A DNA stretch of 64,000 nt from Tigheibacillus halophilus (GTDB lineage Bacteria; Bacillota; Bacilli; Bacillales; Amphibacillaceae), in assembly GCF_042683165.1 (NCBI RefSeq), contig NZ_JBHUIZ010000015.1:248001-312000 (forward strand), read 5' to 3'. The notes under the pieces were generated by a model. That model saw only the letters and a list, made by a program, of their open reading frames with translations. It was not told the DNA's origin and did no database searches. The translations under genes and the position numbers were made by a program. Shown here piece after piece: positions 52,788 through 62,473 of this stretch (the stretch's first letter is position 1; every line of letters begins with the position of its first letter).

Positions 52788-54551
52788 ATGACAATGCCTA
52801 AGATTGGCATCAGACCAACAATCGATGGAAGAAGACTTGGAGTTAGAGAATCATTGGAAGAGCAGACAATGAATATGGCAAAGAATGTCTCACAATTAAT
52901 TTATAACACATTAAAATATCCCGATGGTTCCCCTGTTGCATGTGTGATAGCCAACTCTACAATTGGCGGCGTGAAAGAGGCGACAGCGTGTAAAGAAAAG
53001 TTTCATCAAGAAAATGTCGGATTAACGATAACGGTTACACCTTGCTGGTGCTATGGCACGGAAACAATGGATTTAGATAATAAGGTGCCGCATGCAGTAT
53101 GGGGGTTTAATGGTACCGAACGTCCTGGAGCTGTTTACCTTGCCGCTGTTCTAGCTGCTTATGCTCAAAAAGGCGTTCCGGCATTTGGGATTTATGGTGA
53201 ACATGTACAGGAAGCTGACGATGAAAGGATTCCTGAAGATGTAGCCGAAAGATTGCTTCAATTTGCCAGATCCGGATTAACTGTAGCAATGATGAAAGGC
53301 AAGTCTTATTTGTCCATGGGAAATGTGTCCATGGGAATTGCAGGCTCCATTGTTAAAGACGATTTTTTCCAGGAATACCTTGGAATGCGGAATGAATATG
53401 TTGATATGACTGAATTTGTTCGACGTATGAATGAGGAAATATATGATAAAGAAGAATTTGAGATAGCAATGAACTGGACAAAAGAAAATGTGAAAGTAGG
53501 GTTTGATAATAATCCAGAAGATTTGAAGTTCACAGAAGAAGAGTATGAAAAGAACTGGGAAACAGCAGTTAAAATGGTTATGATCGGCCGTGATCTAATG
53601 GTTGGAAATGAAAAGTTGGCGGAACTTGGATATGAAGAGGAAGCACTTGGACATGATGCTATTCTTTCCGGGTTCCAGGGGCAACGCCAATGGACAGATC
53701 ATTTTCCAAATGGGGATTACATGGAAACAATGCTAAATACTTCCTTTGACTGGAATGGTAAACGTGCACCGTATGTTATGGCAACGGAAAATGACAACAA
53801 TAACGGGGTCTCCATGCTGTTTAACTACCTGCTGACGAATACACCCCAAATATTTGCTGACGTCCGCACTTATTGGAGTCCCGAAGCCGTTAAACGAGTC
53901 ACTGGTTATGAACTTACTGGTAAAGCAGCAAACGGAATTATTCATTTGAAGAATTCCGGTGCTTCCGCCCTAGATGGAACGGGTCAGCAAATGAGGGATG
54001 GAAAACCAGTAATTAAACCATTTTGGGAAATAACAGATGGGGAAGTAGATGCAATGTTGAAAAATACTACATTCCATCCAGCCAACAAGCAATATTTTCG
54101 AGGAGGTGGTTTTTCAACACGCTACAAAACTAAAGGTGAAATGCCATTAACAATGACGCGTTTAAATATAGTAAAAGGGCTTGGGCCTGTCTTGCAAATA
54201 GCAGAAGGATATTCTGTTGAACTGCCAGAAAAAGTGCATGAAACAATCGACCAGAGAACCGATCCAACATGGCCAACAACATGGTTTGCACCAATCCTCA
54301 CCGGTGAAGGGGCCTTCAAAAATGCGTACAATGTAATGGATTATTGGGGATCCAATCACGGTGCCATCTCCTATGGACATATCGGTGCGGATATTTTAAC
54401 GCTGGCTTCGATGTTGAGAATCCCTGTAAACATGCATAATGTCGATGAGTCACGAGTTTTTCGTCCGCACGTTTGGTCTATGTTTGGCACACAGAATATC
54501 GAGTCTGCGGATTTTCGTGCATGTCATAATTTTGGCCCTTTATACAAATAA
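52788..54551 (+). CDS. fucI: L-fucose isomerase
   Basis: 587 residues, the length of FucI (about 590). Its start PKIGIRPTIDGRRLGVRESLEEQT and blocks TPCWCYGTETMDLD, IYGEHVQEADDERIPEDV, SYLSMGNVSMGIAGS, LSGFQGQRQWTDHFPNGD and NHGAISYGHIGADILTLASMLRIPV match the family closely. It is a manganese-dependent enzyme that converts L-fucose to L-fuculose and also D-arabinose to D-ribulose. It is the key indicator that this is an L-fucose locus. ATG follows AACAGGAGTGG. A terminator comes directly behind it. Confidence 0.96.
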   Translation: MTMPKIGIRPTIDGRRLGVRESLEEQTMNMAKNVSQLIYNTLKYPDGSPVACVIANSTIGGVKEATACKEKFHQENVGLTITVTPCWCYGTETMDLDNKVPHAVWGFNGTERPGAVYLAAVLAAYAQKGVPAFGIYGEHVQEADDERIPEDVAERLLQFARSGLTVAMMKGKSYLSMGNVSMGIAGSIVKDDFFQEYLGMRNEYVDMTEFVRRMNEEIYDKEEFEIAMNWTKENVKVGFDNNPEDLKFTEEEYEKNWETAVKMVMIGRDLMVGNEKLAELGYEEEALGHDAILSGFQGQRQWTDHFPNGDYMETMLNTSFDWNGKRAPYVMATENDNNNGVSMLFNYLLTNTPQIFADVRTYWSPEAVKRVTGYELTGKAANGIIHLKNSGASALDGTGQQMRDGKPVIKPFWEITDGEVDAMLKNTTFHPANKQYFRGGGFSTRYKTKGEMPLTMTRLNIVKGLGPVLQIAEGYSVELPEKVHETIDQRTDPTWPTTWFAPILTGEGAFKNAYNVMDYWGSNHGAISYGHIGADILTLASMLRIPVNMHNVDESRVFRPHVWSMFGTQNIESADFRACHNFGPLYK

Positions 54552-54560
54552 CTTGTGAAT

Positions 54561-54602
54561 AAAGGCTGTCGTTGTTTATCTGACGGCAGCCTTTTATTTT
54601 TC
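54561..54602 (+). terminator. Rho-independent terminator after fucI
   Basis: AAAGGCTGTCGT (54561-54572) pairs with ACGGCAGCCTTT (54583-54594), with one G-T wobble, followed by TATTTTTC. The kinase and bifunctional aldolase genes behind it therefore need read-through or their own promoter. Confidence 0.85.
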
Positions 54603-54628
54603 AAGTTACATCATAAGGAGATGATTTT

Positions 54629-56314
54629 GTGAAAGAGACCTTTGCAATAGGAGTTGATTATGGAACAGAATCTGGTAGGGCGGTGCTCGTTTCACTTCAA
54701 AATGGAATAGAAATCGCTGATCATGTTGTTCTGTACCCCCATGGCGTTATTGATGAATATTTACCGGACTCGAATATTCGTCTTGAACCTGGTTGGGCAT
54801 TGCAACATCCGGCCGATTATGTCTATGTTTTGGAAATCGCCCTCCCTGAAATAATCAAAATCTCCGGCATAGATCCAAGTCAAATTATTGGTATTGGTGT
54901 CGACTTTACTTCTTGTACTATGCTTCCTGTTGATGAAAGAGGCGTACCCCTATGTTACCAGGCTGAGTTGAGGGAAAAACCCCATAGTTGGGTGAAACTT
55001 TGGAAGCATCATGCTGCACAATATAAAGCGACAAGATTGAATGAAGTAGCGGTAAAACGGGGAGAAGAATTTTTAAAACGATACGGGGGTAAGATTTCCT
55101 CAGAATGGATGCTCCCTAAAATATGGCAAACCTACGATGAAGCACCTGATATTTTTAATAAAGCAAATCGTTTTGTGGAGGCTGGAGACTGGATTGTCTT
55201 CCAGTTGACGAATAATTTGCTTAAAAACAGCTGTGCTGCAGGTTATAAATCAATCTGGCATAAACAGGAAGGTTATCCTGATAAAGAATTTTTCAAAGAA
55301 CTTGATCCAGGGCTGGAAAACCTGATAGAAACAAAACTCTGGGGTGGAGTGTATCCTCTTGGGACAAAAGCAGGTGAGTTAACTGAACAAATGGCACAGC
55401 TTACAGGTTTGGAACCAGGTACGGCTGTGGCTGTTGGAATTATTGACGCTCATGCATCTGTACCGGCCATGGGAGTGGTCGAACCGGGCAAAATGGTTTT
55501 GGCAATGGGTACCTCCATTTGTCATATGCTGCTTGACAGCAAGGAAGTACATGTGGATGGCATCAGTGGTGTTGTCGAGGATGGCATTATTGAAGGCTTA
55601 TACGGATATGAAGCAGGCCAGCCCGCTGCAGGCGACATTTTTGCATGGTATGTGGACCAAGCTGTCCCAACATATGTTCAGGAGGCAGCAAATGAAGCGG
55701 GTGTTTCTGTATATCATTGGCTGGAAATGAGGGCGTCTGAATTAAAGCCTGGGGAATCCGGCCTGCTAGCTTTGGATTGGTGGAATGGCAATCGGTCCAC
55801 ATTGGTAGATGCTGATTTGAGCGGACTTTTGCTGGGTGTCACGCTTCAAACAAAACCACAGGAAATCTATCGGGCACTTTTAGAGTCTACTGCGTTTGGA
55901 ACAAGAAAAGTGATCGACACCTTTCAAAATAGTGGTGTGATGGTGGATGAATTATATGCATGTGGAGGACTTTCCAACAAGAATAAATTATTAATGCAAA
56001 TTTATGCGGATGTAAACAACCGTATGATTAAAATTGCTGATTCAAACCATACACCGGCTATTGGTGCAGCAATGTTCGGTGCAGTGGCAGCCGGTAAAGC
56101 TAATGGAGGATTTGAAAATATCATAGATGCCGCAAAGAAAATGTCCCGGATAAAAAAAGAAGTAATAAAACCAGATCCCGCTAATGTTCAAGTTTATGAG
56201 AAATTATACAAAGAGTATAACAAGTTATACTACTATTTTGGCAGAGAAAATAAATTGATGAAAAATTTGCGGGAAATTCAATCATCACAAATATCGCAGT
56301 TGAACCAAAAGTAA
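54629..56314 (+). CDS. FGGY kinase, ribulokinase (AraB) type
   Basis: 561 residues, the length of AraB. Signatures are FAIGVDYGTESGRAVLVSL, IIGIGVDFTSCTMLPVDERG, VAVGIIDAHASVPAMG, VLAMGTSICHMLL and YACGGLSNKNKLLMQIYADV. Known members phosphorylate L-ribulose, and several also use D-ribulose or other ketopentoses. The start is GTG 54629 after AAGGAGATG. With FucI able to make D-ribulose from D-arabinose, this kinase could extend the locus to D-arabinose, or it could act on L-fuculose in parallel to the kinase at 44170. The operon has two kinases and two aldolases. Confidence 0.88.
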   Translation: MKETFAIGVDYGTESGRAVLVSLQNGIEIADHVVLYPHGVIDEYLPDSNIRLEPGWALQHPADYVYVLEIALPEIIKISGIDPSQIIGIGVDFTSCTMLPVDERGVPLCYQAELREKPHSWVKLWKHHAAQYKATRLNEVAVKRGEEFLKRYGGKISSEWMLPKIWQTYDEAPDIFNKANRFVEAGDWIVFQLTNNLLKNSCAAGYKSIWHKQEGYPDKEFFKELDPGLENLIETKLWGGVYPLGTKAGELTEQMAQLTGLEPGTAVAVGIIDAHASVPAMGVVEPGKMVLAMGTSICHMLLDSKEVHVDGISGVVEDGIIEGLYGYEAGQPAAGDIFAWYVDQAVPTYVQEAANEAGVSVYHWLEMRASELKPGESGLLALDWWNGNRSTLVDADLSGLLLGVTLQTKPQEIYRALLESTAFGTRKVIDTFQNSGVMVDELYACGGLSNKNKLLMQIYADVNNRMIKIADSNHTPAIGAAMFGAVAAGKANGGFENIIDAAKKMSRIKKEVIKPDPANVQVYEKLYKEYNKLYYYFGRENKLMKNLREIQSSQISQLNQK

Positions 56315-56341
56315 ACAATAATAATAATAACTATTCAAAAA

Positions 56342-56352
56342 TAAACAAACAT
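56342..56352 (+). promoter_or_regulatory. AAACAAACAT operator-like repeat before the bifunctional aldolase gene
   Basis: TAAACAAACAT repeats the unit found at 43372-43382 downstream of the fucose-operon promoter. It suggests that the same DeoR-type regulator controls a second start here. No good -35/-10 pair is evident in the 78-base gap. Confidence 0.45.
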
Positions 56353-56392
56353 GTGATAAGATGAAACTATCTATTACATAGGAGGCTTATAA

Positions 56393-58459
56393 ATGGTAAG
56401 AAACCTTTGGGATGATAATAATGGTAACTTTAGGACAGGATTGAAAGCGCTTGTACACCGCTCGAATTTATTAGGTCAGGATCGTTCAGTAGCCAATTGG
56501 GGTGGAGGCAATACTTCTGTAAAAACAACAGAAACGGACTTTAAAGGGAACGAAATTGAAGTTATGTGGGTGAAAGGCAGCGGATCCGATCTTGCAACAA
56601 TGGAGGCTGAGAATTTTACGGGTTTAAAGCTTGATGATATTAAACCACTTTTCAAGAAAGAAAGTATGACTGATGAGGAAATGGTTAATTATTTGGAACA
56701 CTGTATGATTGATTCAAGGCATCCTCGTTCTTCGATTGAGACCCTTTTGCATGCGTTTTTGCCTTTTAAACATATTGATCATACTCATCCTGATGCTATT
56801 ATCAGTATCGCTTGTGCTGATAATGGGCAAGAAGTAGCTAAGCAAATATATGGTGACCGCTTTGTATGGGTCCCATATGTGAGGCCGGGATTTAAGCTTT
56901 CTAAAATGATTGCTGAAGGTGTACAAAAAAATCCAAATGCCGACCTTATGATTATGGAGAAGCACGGACTTGTGACTTGGGGGGGGACATCCAAGGAATG
57001 TTATAACAAAACAATTTCTATTATTCAAGAGGCTGAGGATTATATTGAAGCAAAAGCAAACGAAAAACCACTATTCGGGGGCAAAAAATACGAATCACTA
57101 AATAAAGATGAACGAGATACAGTTCTTGCACAAATTCTGCCGGTGATCCGCGGCCAGGTTAGTGAAAATAAAAAAATGATCGTAACTAACGATACCAGTG
57201 AAGCAATTTTGGAATTTGTAAATAGTCATGGTGCAAAGGAATTATCGCAAATCGGCGCCGCGTGTCCTGATCATCTTGTACATACTAAAAGGGTTCCATT
57301 ATATGTGGACTGGGATCCAGCAAGTAAAGATGTGGATCGTTTAATACAGAATGTAAAAAACGGTATTTCTGCTTTCAAAGAAGAATATGTTGCTTATTTC
57401 GAACGTAATAAATCAGAAGGTGACAGCATTGTCGAGGCAGTCCCGCGGGTCTTGCTAATTCCTGGGGTCGGCATGGTTAATACAGGCAAAAGCTGGTCCG
57501 CAGCAAATGTGAGTGAATCATTATATCACCGTGCTGTTTCGGTGATGAGAGGTTCAACTATCATTGGAAACTTTGAATCTCTTGATGAAGCTGAATCATT
57601 TGCAATCGAATATTGGCCACTGGAGCTTTATAAGTTAAGCCTTGCCCCGCCAGAAGCAGAATTCTCCCGTCACATTGCATTTGTAACAGGAGGAGCAGGA
57701 GGAATTGGTGGTGCAACTTGTAAACGTTTATTATCTGAAGGCTCACATGTAGTCGTTGCTGATATCAATTTGGAGGGGGCACAAGAACTCGCTTCTGAAA
57801 TCAATCGGCGTTATGGAGAAAATCGTGCATTGGCAGTTAAAATGGATGTGACAAAAGAAGAAGAGGTAAAAGCTGCTATCCAAAAAACGATTCTAAAATA
57901 TGGAGGACTTGACATTGTTGTTAATAACGCCGGGCTTGCAAGTTCCAGCGCGTTTGAAGAAACCACAATAGAAAAATGGAACTTGAATATCAATGTACTG
58001 GTAACAGGGTACTTTCTGGTTGCACGGGAAGCATTCAAGTTAATGAAAAATCAGGAAATCGGTGGTAACATGGTGTTTGTCGGATCCAAAAACTCTATCT
58101 ATGCAGGTAAAAATGTTGCTGCATATAGCACAGCTAAAGCCGCTGAAGTGCATCTTGCCAGAACCGTTGCTGCTGATGGTGGTGCTCATGGCATTAGAGT
58201 CAATTCTGTATTGCCTGATGCTGTCATACGAGGATCTAAAATCTGGGATTCGAACTGGAAAAAAGAACGTGCTTCTTCCTATGGTATTGAAGCGGAAGAA
58301 TTAGAGGAGCACTATCGCAAACGGACGATATTGCATGTCAATATTTTGCCAGAAGACATTGCAGAGTCTATTGCATTTTTAGCTTCTTCAAAGTCAGCAA
58401 AAACAACTGGTTGTATGGTTACAGTTGACGGCGGTGTCGCCGCTGCTTTTACCAGATAA
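56393..58459 (+). CDS. Bifunctional rhamnulose/fuculose-1-phosphate aldolase and short-chain dehydrogenase
   Basis: 688 residues. Residues 1 to about 420 form a class II aldolase domain (NWGGGNTSVKTTET, HPRSSIETLLHAFLPFKHIDHTHPDAI, IMEKHGLVTWGG). From about 427 a short-chain dehydrogenase follows: FVTGGAGGIGGATCKRL for NAD(P), then catalytic Tyr578 and Lys582 in AAYSTAKAAE. This fusion (YuxG/RhaEW type) cleaves the ketose-1-phosphate to dihydroxyacetone phosphate and L-lactaldehyde and oxidises the latter to L-lactate. It makes the stand-alone aldolase at 43485 partly redundant. ATG follows TAGGAGGC. Confidence 0.94.
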   Translation: MVRNLWDDNNGNFRTGLKALVHRSNLLGQDRSVANWGGGNTSVKTTETDFKGNEIEVMWVKGSGSDLATMEAENFTGLKLDDIKPLFKKESMTDEEMVNYLEHCMIDSRHPRSSIETLLHAFLPFKHIDHTHPDAIISIACADNGQEVAKQIYGDRFVWVPYVRPGFKLSKMIAEGVQKNPNADLMIMEKHGLVTWGGTSKECYNKTISIIQEAEDYIEAKANEKPLFGGKKYESLNKDERDTVLAQILPVIRGQVSENKKMIVTNDTSEAILEFVNSHGAKELSQIGAACPDHLVHTKRVPLYVDWDPASKDVDRLIQNVKNGISAFKEEYVAYFERNKSEGDSIVEAVPRVLLIPGVGMVNTGKSWSAANVSESLYHRAVSVMRGSTIIGNFESLDEAESFAIEYWPLELYKLSLAPPEAEFSRHIAFVTGGAGGIGGATCKRLLSEGSHVVVADINLEGAQELASEINRRYGENRALAVKMDVTKEEEVKAAIQKTILKYGGLDIVVNNAGLASSSAFEETTIEKWNLNINVLVTGYFLVAREAFKLMKNQEIGGNMVFVGSKNSIYAGKNVAAYSTAKAAEVHLARTVAADGGAHGIRVNSVLPDAVIRGSKIWDSNWKKERASSYGIEAEELEEHYRKRTILHVNILPEDIAESIAFLASSKSAKTTGCMVTVDGGVAAAFTR

Positions 58460-58530
58460 GTGTATCAATAGATCCTTTGTTTCGTGACAGAAGATCTATA
58501 CTAAATTGAAACTGGAAAGAAGGTTGGGCA

Positions 58531-59292
58531 ATGCTTGTTGCCGAAAGACAACAGAAAATTGTTGGCTTGGTAAATGAACGTAAAAGTATTCGAGTTACAG
58601 AACTTAGTCAAATCTTTGGAGTTACTGAAGAAACAGTCCGTAGGGATTTAGAAAAATTAGAAAAAGAAAATAAGTTGACACGCAGCCATGGGGGTGCCAT
58701 AAGTACTGATCCCGCCGATTCAATGGAAATTCCTTATTTTCAAAGAGAAGTAATAAATATAAAGGAAAAAAAGGATATAGCTTTTGAAGCGGTTAGGCAG
58801 GTCAAGGAGGAAGATAAAATAATCCTGGATGCAAGTTCTACGGCCTGGTATATGGCAAAAGCATTACCGGACATTCCGATAACTGTGTTGACAAATTCGA
58901 TAAGGGTTGCTACAGAATTAAGTACAAAAAACCAAATCACGGTGATATCTACGGGTGGATCTTTGCTGTCCAAGTCATTATCATTTGTTGGTCCACTTGC
59001 CGAAGCTTCATTAGATTCGTATCACGTTAATAAAGCATTTATTTCTTGCAAAGGAATTCATTTAAAAAATGGTATAAGTGATTCAAATGAACAACAAGCT
59101 CAAATAAAAAGAAAAATGATCGAATGCGCTGATACTGTTTACATTATGATTGATCACAGTAAATTTGGAGTGCAAGCTTTTTCTCATATAAATAATTTAG
59201 AGATAATAGATTACATTATAACAGATAGCCGGGTAGATGATGAAATTCTCCAACAAATTGAGGATAAATCTATTCATTTAGTCAGTATTTAA
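58531..59292 (+). CDS. DeoR-family transcriptional regulator
   Basis: 253 residues. N-terminal HTH (AERQQKIVGLVNERKSIRVTELSQIFGVTEETVRRDLEKLEK, only part shown by family motif ESIRV...TVRRDLEKLE), SHGGAI, and a C-terminal sugar-phosphate sensing domain (ILDASSTAWYMAKALP, VLTNSIRVATEL, VISTGGSLLSKSLSFVGPLAEASL, FISCKGIHLKNGISDSNEQQAQIKRKMI). It closes the fucose locus and is the natural candidate to bind the AAACAAA repeats at 43373-43400 and 56342-56352, sensing L-fuculose-1-phosphate or a related sugar phosphate. Confidence 0.94.
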   Translation: MLVAERQQKIVGLVNERKSIRVTELSQIFGVTEETVRRDLEKLEKENKLTRSHGGAISTDPADSMEIPYFQREVINIKEKKDIAFEAVRQVKEEDKIILDASSTAWYMAKALPDIPITVLTNSIRVATELSTKNQITVISTGGSLLSKSLSFVGPLAEASLDSYHVNKAFISCKGIHLKNGISDSNEQQAQIKRKMIECADTVYIMIDHSKFGVQAFSHINNLEIIDYIITDSRVDDEILQQIEDKSIHLVSI

Positions 59293-59685
59293 AGTGATTC
59301 CCTCGCACAGCACAAACCGAAAATAGAGAGTGGTAAATTGCGTTGGGAACATAAGAACGTTTGAGGGATAGAAAGACGGATACGATTCAAGGTTATGATT
59401 GCTTTCATTTTTTGAAAGCTTAGGAGATGGAATACGATAGCAATTAATCAAGATACAGATTAATAAGAGAAGAAAAAAGCATAGTTGTACTGCACCCTCA
59501 AAGCAAGAGTGAAAATCTGACCTGAGGGTGTTTATTTATACAAGAATGCAGTAAGCGGTGCAAGATAGCTTTGAACCTATTTCAAACATAGTTGTTTATC
59601 TATGAAGACATTCTCCCTACTGGAGAGAATGTCTTCAATGTATAATAGTTTAACAGAGTCACGAACAATCAATTTAACGTAATGA
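59293..59685. terminator. Intergenic region with two hairpins between convergent genes
   Basis: About 390 bases without a gene. CACCCTCA (59493-59500) pairs with TGAGGGTG (59523-59530), followed by TTTATTTAT, a modest plus-strand terminator with a long loop. GAAGACATTCTC (59604-59615) pairs perfectly with GAGAATGTCTTC (59625-59636) and may end the minus-strand transcript arriving from 59686. Confidence 0.6.
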
Positions 59686-60171
59686 TTATCTTCCCGTAAC
59701 AAGCAATCCCAGCTGTGCCAGCAGTGCACTTCCAATATACGTTCCGGAAAAAACAAACACCGCAACAATGGCGACTTTCCAGGATGTTTTTCTTAAATCA
59801 GTCAGCCGGTTCGCTACCGAGATTCCGGCAAAAGTAAGGATTGGTGTTGTAATCGCCAGGAAATCGACTGCCTGGATGACATTAACAAAGAAGTCGGATA
59901 ATAGGCAAAAAACGAGTGATGTGATGGATACCCATCCCAGAATTGGGAAGTCACGAATGGCTTTCACTTTTACTTTTTTAAACAGGTCCGAAACGAAAAT
60001 ACCAATCATGGAGAATACCCACAGGCTGGCAAGGCCATAAAATGTCTCGACTGTGATCGGTGTCGATTTAGGGTTTTTTAGTAATTTAAGCTCTTGCGTA
60101 AACAAGATCAGTCCAATACTCAGTAATAATACCAAGCCGTATTTTATATATTTTTTACTATCCAAAGTCAT
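59686..60171 (-). CDS. Small integral membrane protein, partner of the DUF3100-like protein
   Basis: 161 residues with about five predicted membrane segments (YGLVLLLSIGLILFTQEL, FYGLASLWVFSMIGIFVSDLF, ILGWVSITSLVFCLLSDFFV, AITTPILTFAGISVANRL, VAIVAVFVFSGTYIGSALLAQLGL). I do not recognise its family. Its ATG overlaps the stop of the DUF3100-like gene by four bases (ATGA), implying coupled synthesis and probably one membrane complex. An M20 amidohydrolase gene lies upstream in the same unit. Confidence 0.8.
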   Translation of the reverse strand: MTLDSKKYIKYGLVLLLSIGLILFTQELKLLKNPKSTPITVETFYGLASLWVFSMIGIFVSDLFKKVKVKAIRDFPILGWVSITSLVFCLLSDFFVNVIQAVDFLAITTPILTFAGISVANRLTDLRKTSWKVAIVAVFVFSGTYIGSALLAQLGLLVTGR

Positions 60172-60959
60172 TGTTTTTGTCTCCCTGTCATCAATTTATA
60201 CATGAATCGCTGTAATGGCACAGCTAGAAAGATCATCGTAAATGTCCCCAAGAAACTGGTTAGCAGCTGGCTTGCCGATGCATAGGCAAGAATCGTACTT
60301 TGTAAATCGGGCATAGAAGCCACCAGTGAGGCTGATGCGGCACTCATCATGCTTCCGGATCCGACCCCAGAGGCCATAGCGAGCGCCTCAACTCGGATGC
60401 CGGCAGCAAGTAGAACCGGTGCGAAAACACTAAAGAATACCGCTCCGAACAGTGTTCCGATAATATAAAGTGAGATTACGCCGCGACCCTCATCAGAATC
60501 AAGTGTGTATTTTTCCGAGATATAAGCCAGTTCACCTTCCCGGCCAATTCCAAGCGTAGCCCCGATTGCTTCCCGCCTTAGACCAATGAGGATAGCAACC
60601 GGCAATCCGAGAAGAACGGTACCGAGATTACCAAGCTCCTGGATGATAAAAACCCAGCCGATAGAAAGGATTTCGCGTATATGCGGAGCCACATCAGCAC
60701 CATATCTGGCCATGAGCGGCAGCATGATAAACAGCAGGTATTTACTGGAAAAGTTGATATTCGATTCACTGTAGATTTTTTTCCAGAAGCCTTTTCGGAA
60801 AACTTTTAACCCCAATGCCATCGTAATTAGCACTGCAAATACGAGTGGCAGAATGCCGATGGAGATACTGCCAAGTTGTACAGACTGTACACCAATCATT
60901 TCAGCAGTAAAGATGATAACGAGTACGAAAATAAGTAAATACAAAAAGTTACGTTTCAA
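60168..60959 (-). CDS. DUF3100-like integral membrane protein
   Basis: 263 residues with about seven membrane segments. Blocks IGVQSVQLGSISIGILPLVFAVLITM, ADVAPHIREIL, LGLPVAILIGLRREAIGATLG and ASGVGSGSMMSAASASLVASM look like the DUF3100 family of unknown function. GSGSMMSAASA between membrane segments could be a substrate or ion pathway, since secondary carriers show similar Gly/Ser/Ala motifs. It follows the M20 amidohydrolase gene and overlaps the small membrane protein gene. A role in taking up the amidohydrolase substrate is a reasonable inference. Family name recalled, moderate confidence. Confidence 0.75.
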   Translation of the reverse strand: MKRNFLYLLIFVLVIIFTAEMIGVQSVQLGSISIGILPLVFAVLITMALGLKVFRKGFWKKIYSESNINFSSKYLLFIMLPLMARYGADVAPHIREILSIGWVFIIQELGNLGTVLLGLPVAILIGLRREAIGATLGIGREGELAYISEKYTLDSDEGRGVISLYIIGTLFGAVFFSVFAPVLLAAGIRVEALAMASGVGSGSMMSAASASLVASMPDLQSTILAYASASQLLTSFLGTFTMIFLAVPLQRFMYKLMTGRQKQ

Positions 60960-60985
60960 TTTTTTTATCCTCCTGAATGGCCTGT

Positions 60986-62248
60986 CTAGTCGACGATTGA
61001 ATGGATCAGCTCCATATAGTCTTGATAGGTACGCTTATATAATTTACTTCGGTCTATATTGCCGCTTAATTCATCCAGCACAACTGCCAGAAACCTTGGA
61101 AAAATTTCATAGATGAATGCAGGGTCGACATCAATGAAGTCGTCTCCGTGGATTGTCCCGGTAAATCCACTGTATCCAATCTGAATGCAAGGCATCATGT
61201 AGGACAGATCCCCGATATCGCCAGCCGCGCTGATAGGATCGTCATCAAGCAAGACATCAATACCTTCAGAACGTTTAAATGCTTCTTGTACGAAAGATGA
61301 CAAATAGCGATCCTGGACGAACGGCAAGTATCCCATCTGTGTCTTCACGTCTACCTCGCCTCTAAGTGATATTGCGCTTCCTTTTGCAGCATCATCCAGC
61401 CTTTCTGCCACTTCTTTCAGGTACGCCACGTTTTTCGTACGCAAATCGGTCCCGACTGTGATTTGGTTTGGAATCACGTTTGTCGACATGTCTGATGCCA
61501 TGACAATTGGATTGACACGTACCATTTCCGAATCCTTGAATTGCTGCCTCATTAGGCCGGTTGCAACGTTGAAAAGGGTGGACATATTGTATGCATTCGT
61601 TCCGGAAAAAGGATCGAATCCTGCATGTGTCGCTTTTCCTCTGAAAGCATATTTTTTATATAAAAATCCGGCCAAGTCACTATTCACATTCACCGTACGC
61701 TTGTCGAATTCTCCGCCAATGGCATGGACACAAAGTGCCGCGTCCATATCATCAAAAACGCCCAGTTTCATGGCTTCCGGTTTACCGCCATAATGGGAAA
61801 TCTTATCTTGTGCGATCAACTCATCTCTATAATCCAGGTCAAGGTACTCCTCTGCAGGAACAAAAACAAATGATAATGTATAATCCAGATTTTTATATGC
61901 TTCGGTTTTCACCAAATATGTATAAAGTGCCAGTGCAATTCCTACCTGGGTGTAATGTCCGCAGTTATGTGCCGCCCCTGAATTTTTATCCGCATACATA
62001 TGTGTCGGTGCGTATACCGCATCGAGTTCAGCGATAAAACCGATATGTAAATCTTTTTTCTCTTCGCCAAGCGTCGTTTTGAACCCAGTCAGGCTGAACT
62101 CATCCATTTTTATGGCTGGATTAACTGTTTTCAAATAATCCATGATCGTTTGCTTCGTACGTTTTTCTTTATATCCAAGCTCGGGATGATAATAAATGTC
62201 TTCCGCAATTTGTTTGATTTCCTCATACTGTTGTTGAAATTGCATCAT
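60986..62248 (-). CDS. M20-family amidohydrolase (aminobenzoyl-glutamate hydrolase-like)
   Basis: 420 residues from ATG 62248 (or the next codon, 62245) after TAGGAGGAATC; the longer frame to 62293 has no binding site. M20D features are DIYYHPELGYKEKRT near the start, GAAHNCGHYTQVGIALAL with metal ligands, VPAEEYLDLDYRDE, AFRGKATHAGFDPFSGTNA and PISAAGDIGDLSYMMPCIQIGYSG. It hydrolyses an N-acyl amino acid or similar amide in the cytoplasm. It heads a minus-strand unit with two membrane proteins and is divergent from an MFS carrier. Confidence 0.9.
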   Translation of the reverse strand: MMQFQQQYEEIKQIAEDIYYHPELGYKEKRTKQTIMDYLKTVNPAIKMDEFSLTGFKTTLGEEKKDLHIGFIAELDAVYAPTHMYADKNSGAAHNCGHYTQVGIALALYTYLVKTEAYKNLDYTLSFVFVPAEEYLDLDYRDELIAQDKISHYGGKPEAMKLGVFDDMDAALCVHAIGGEFDKRTVNVNSDLAGFLYKKYAFRGKATHAGFDPFSGTNAYNMSTLFNVATGLMRQQFKDSEMVRVNPIVMASDMSTNVIPNQITVGTDLRTKNVAYLKEVAERLDDAAKGSAISLRGEVDVKTQMGYLPFVQDRYLSSFVQEAFKRSEGIDVLLDDDPISAAGDIGDLSYMMPCIQIGYSGFTGTIHGDDFIDVDPAFIYEIFPRFLAVVLDELSGNIDRSKLYKRTYQDYMELIHSIVD

Positions 62249-62473
62249 GATTCCTCCTATTTTTTGTTTGCCATGTTTCTCATAAGCGCGCAAATCATTT
62301 AATGTAATATGGAATGTTTCGAATAATATAGCGCTTGTTTATTTTCGTAGCAATGGATTACTCATTCTATAAGAGTACGATTAGATAAAATCAATTGTCA
62401 AATGTTTTAAAAAGTTGTGGAATGGTTTTTGGTGTGTTGTGAGAATCAACATGTTTAAAAGACAAACTTACAC

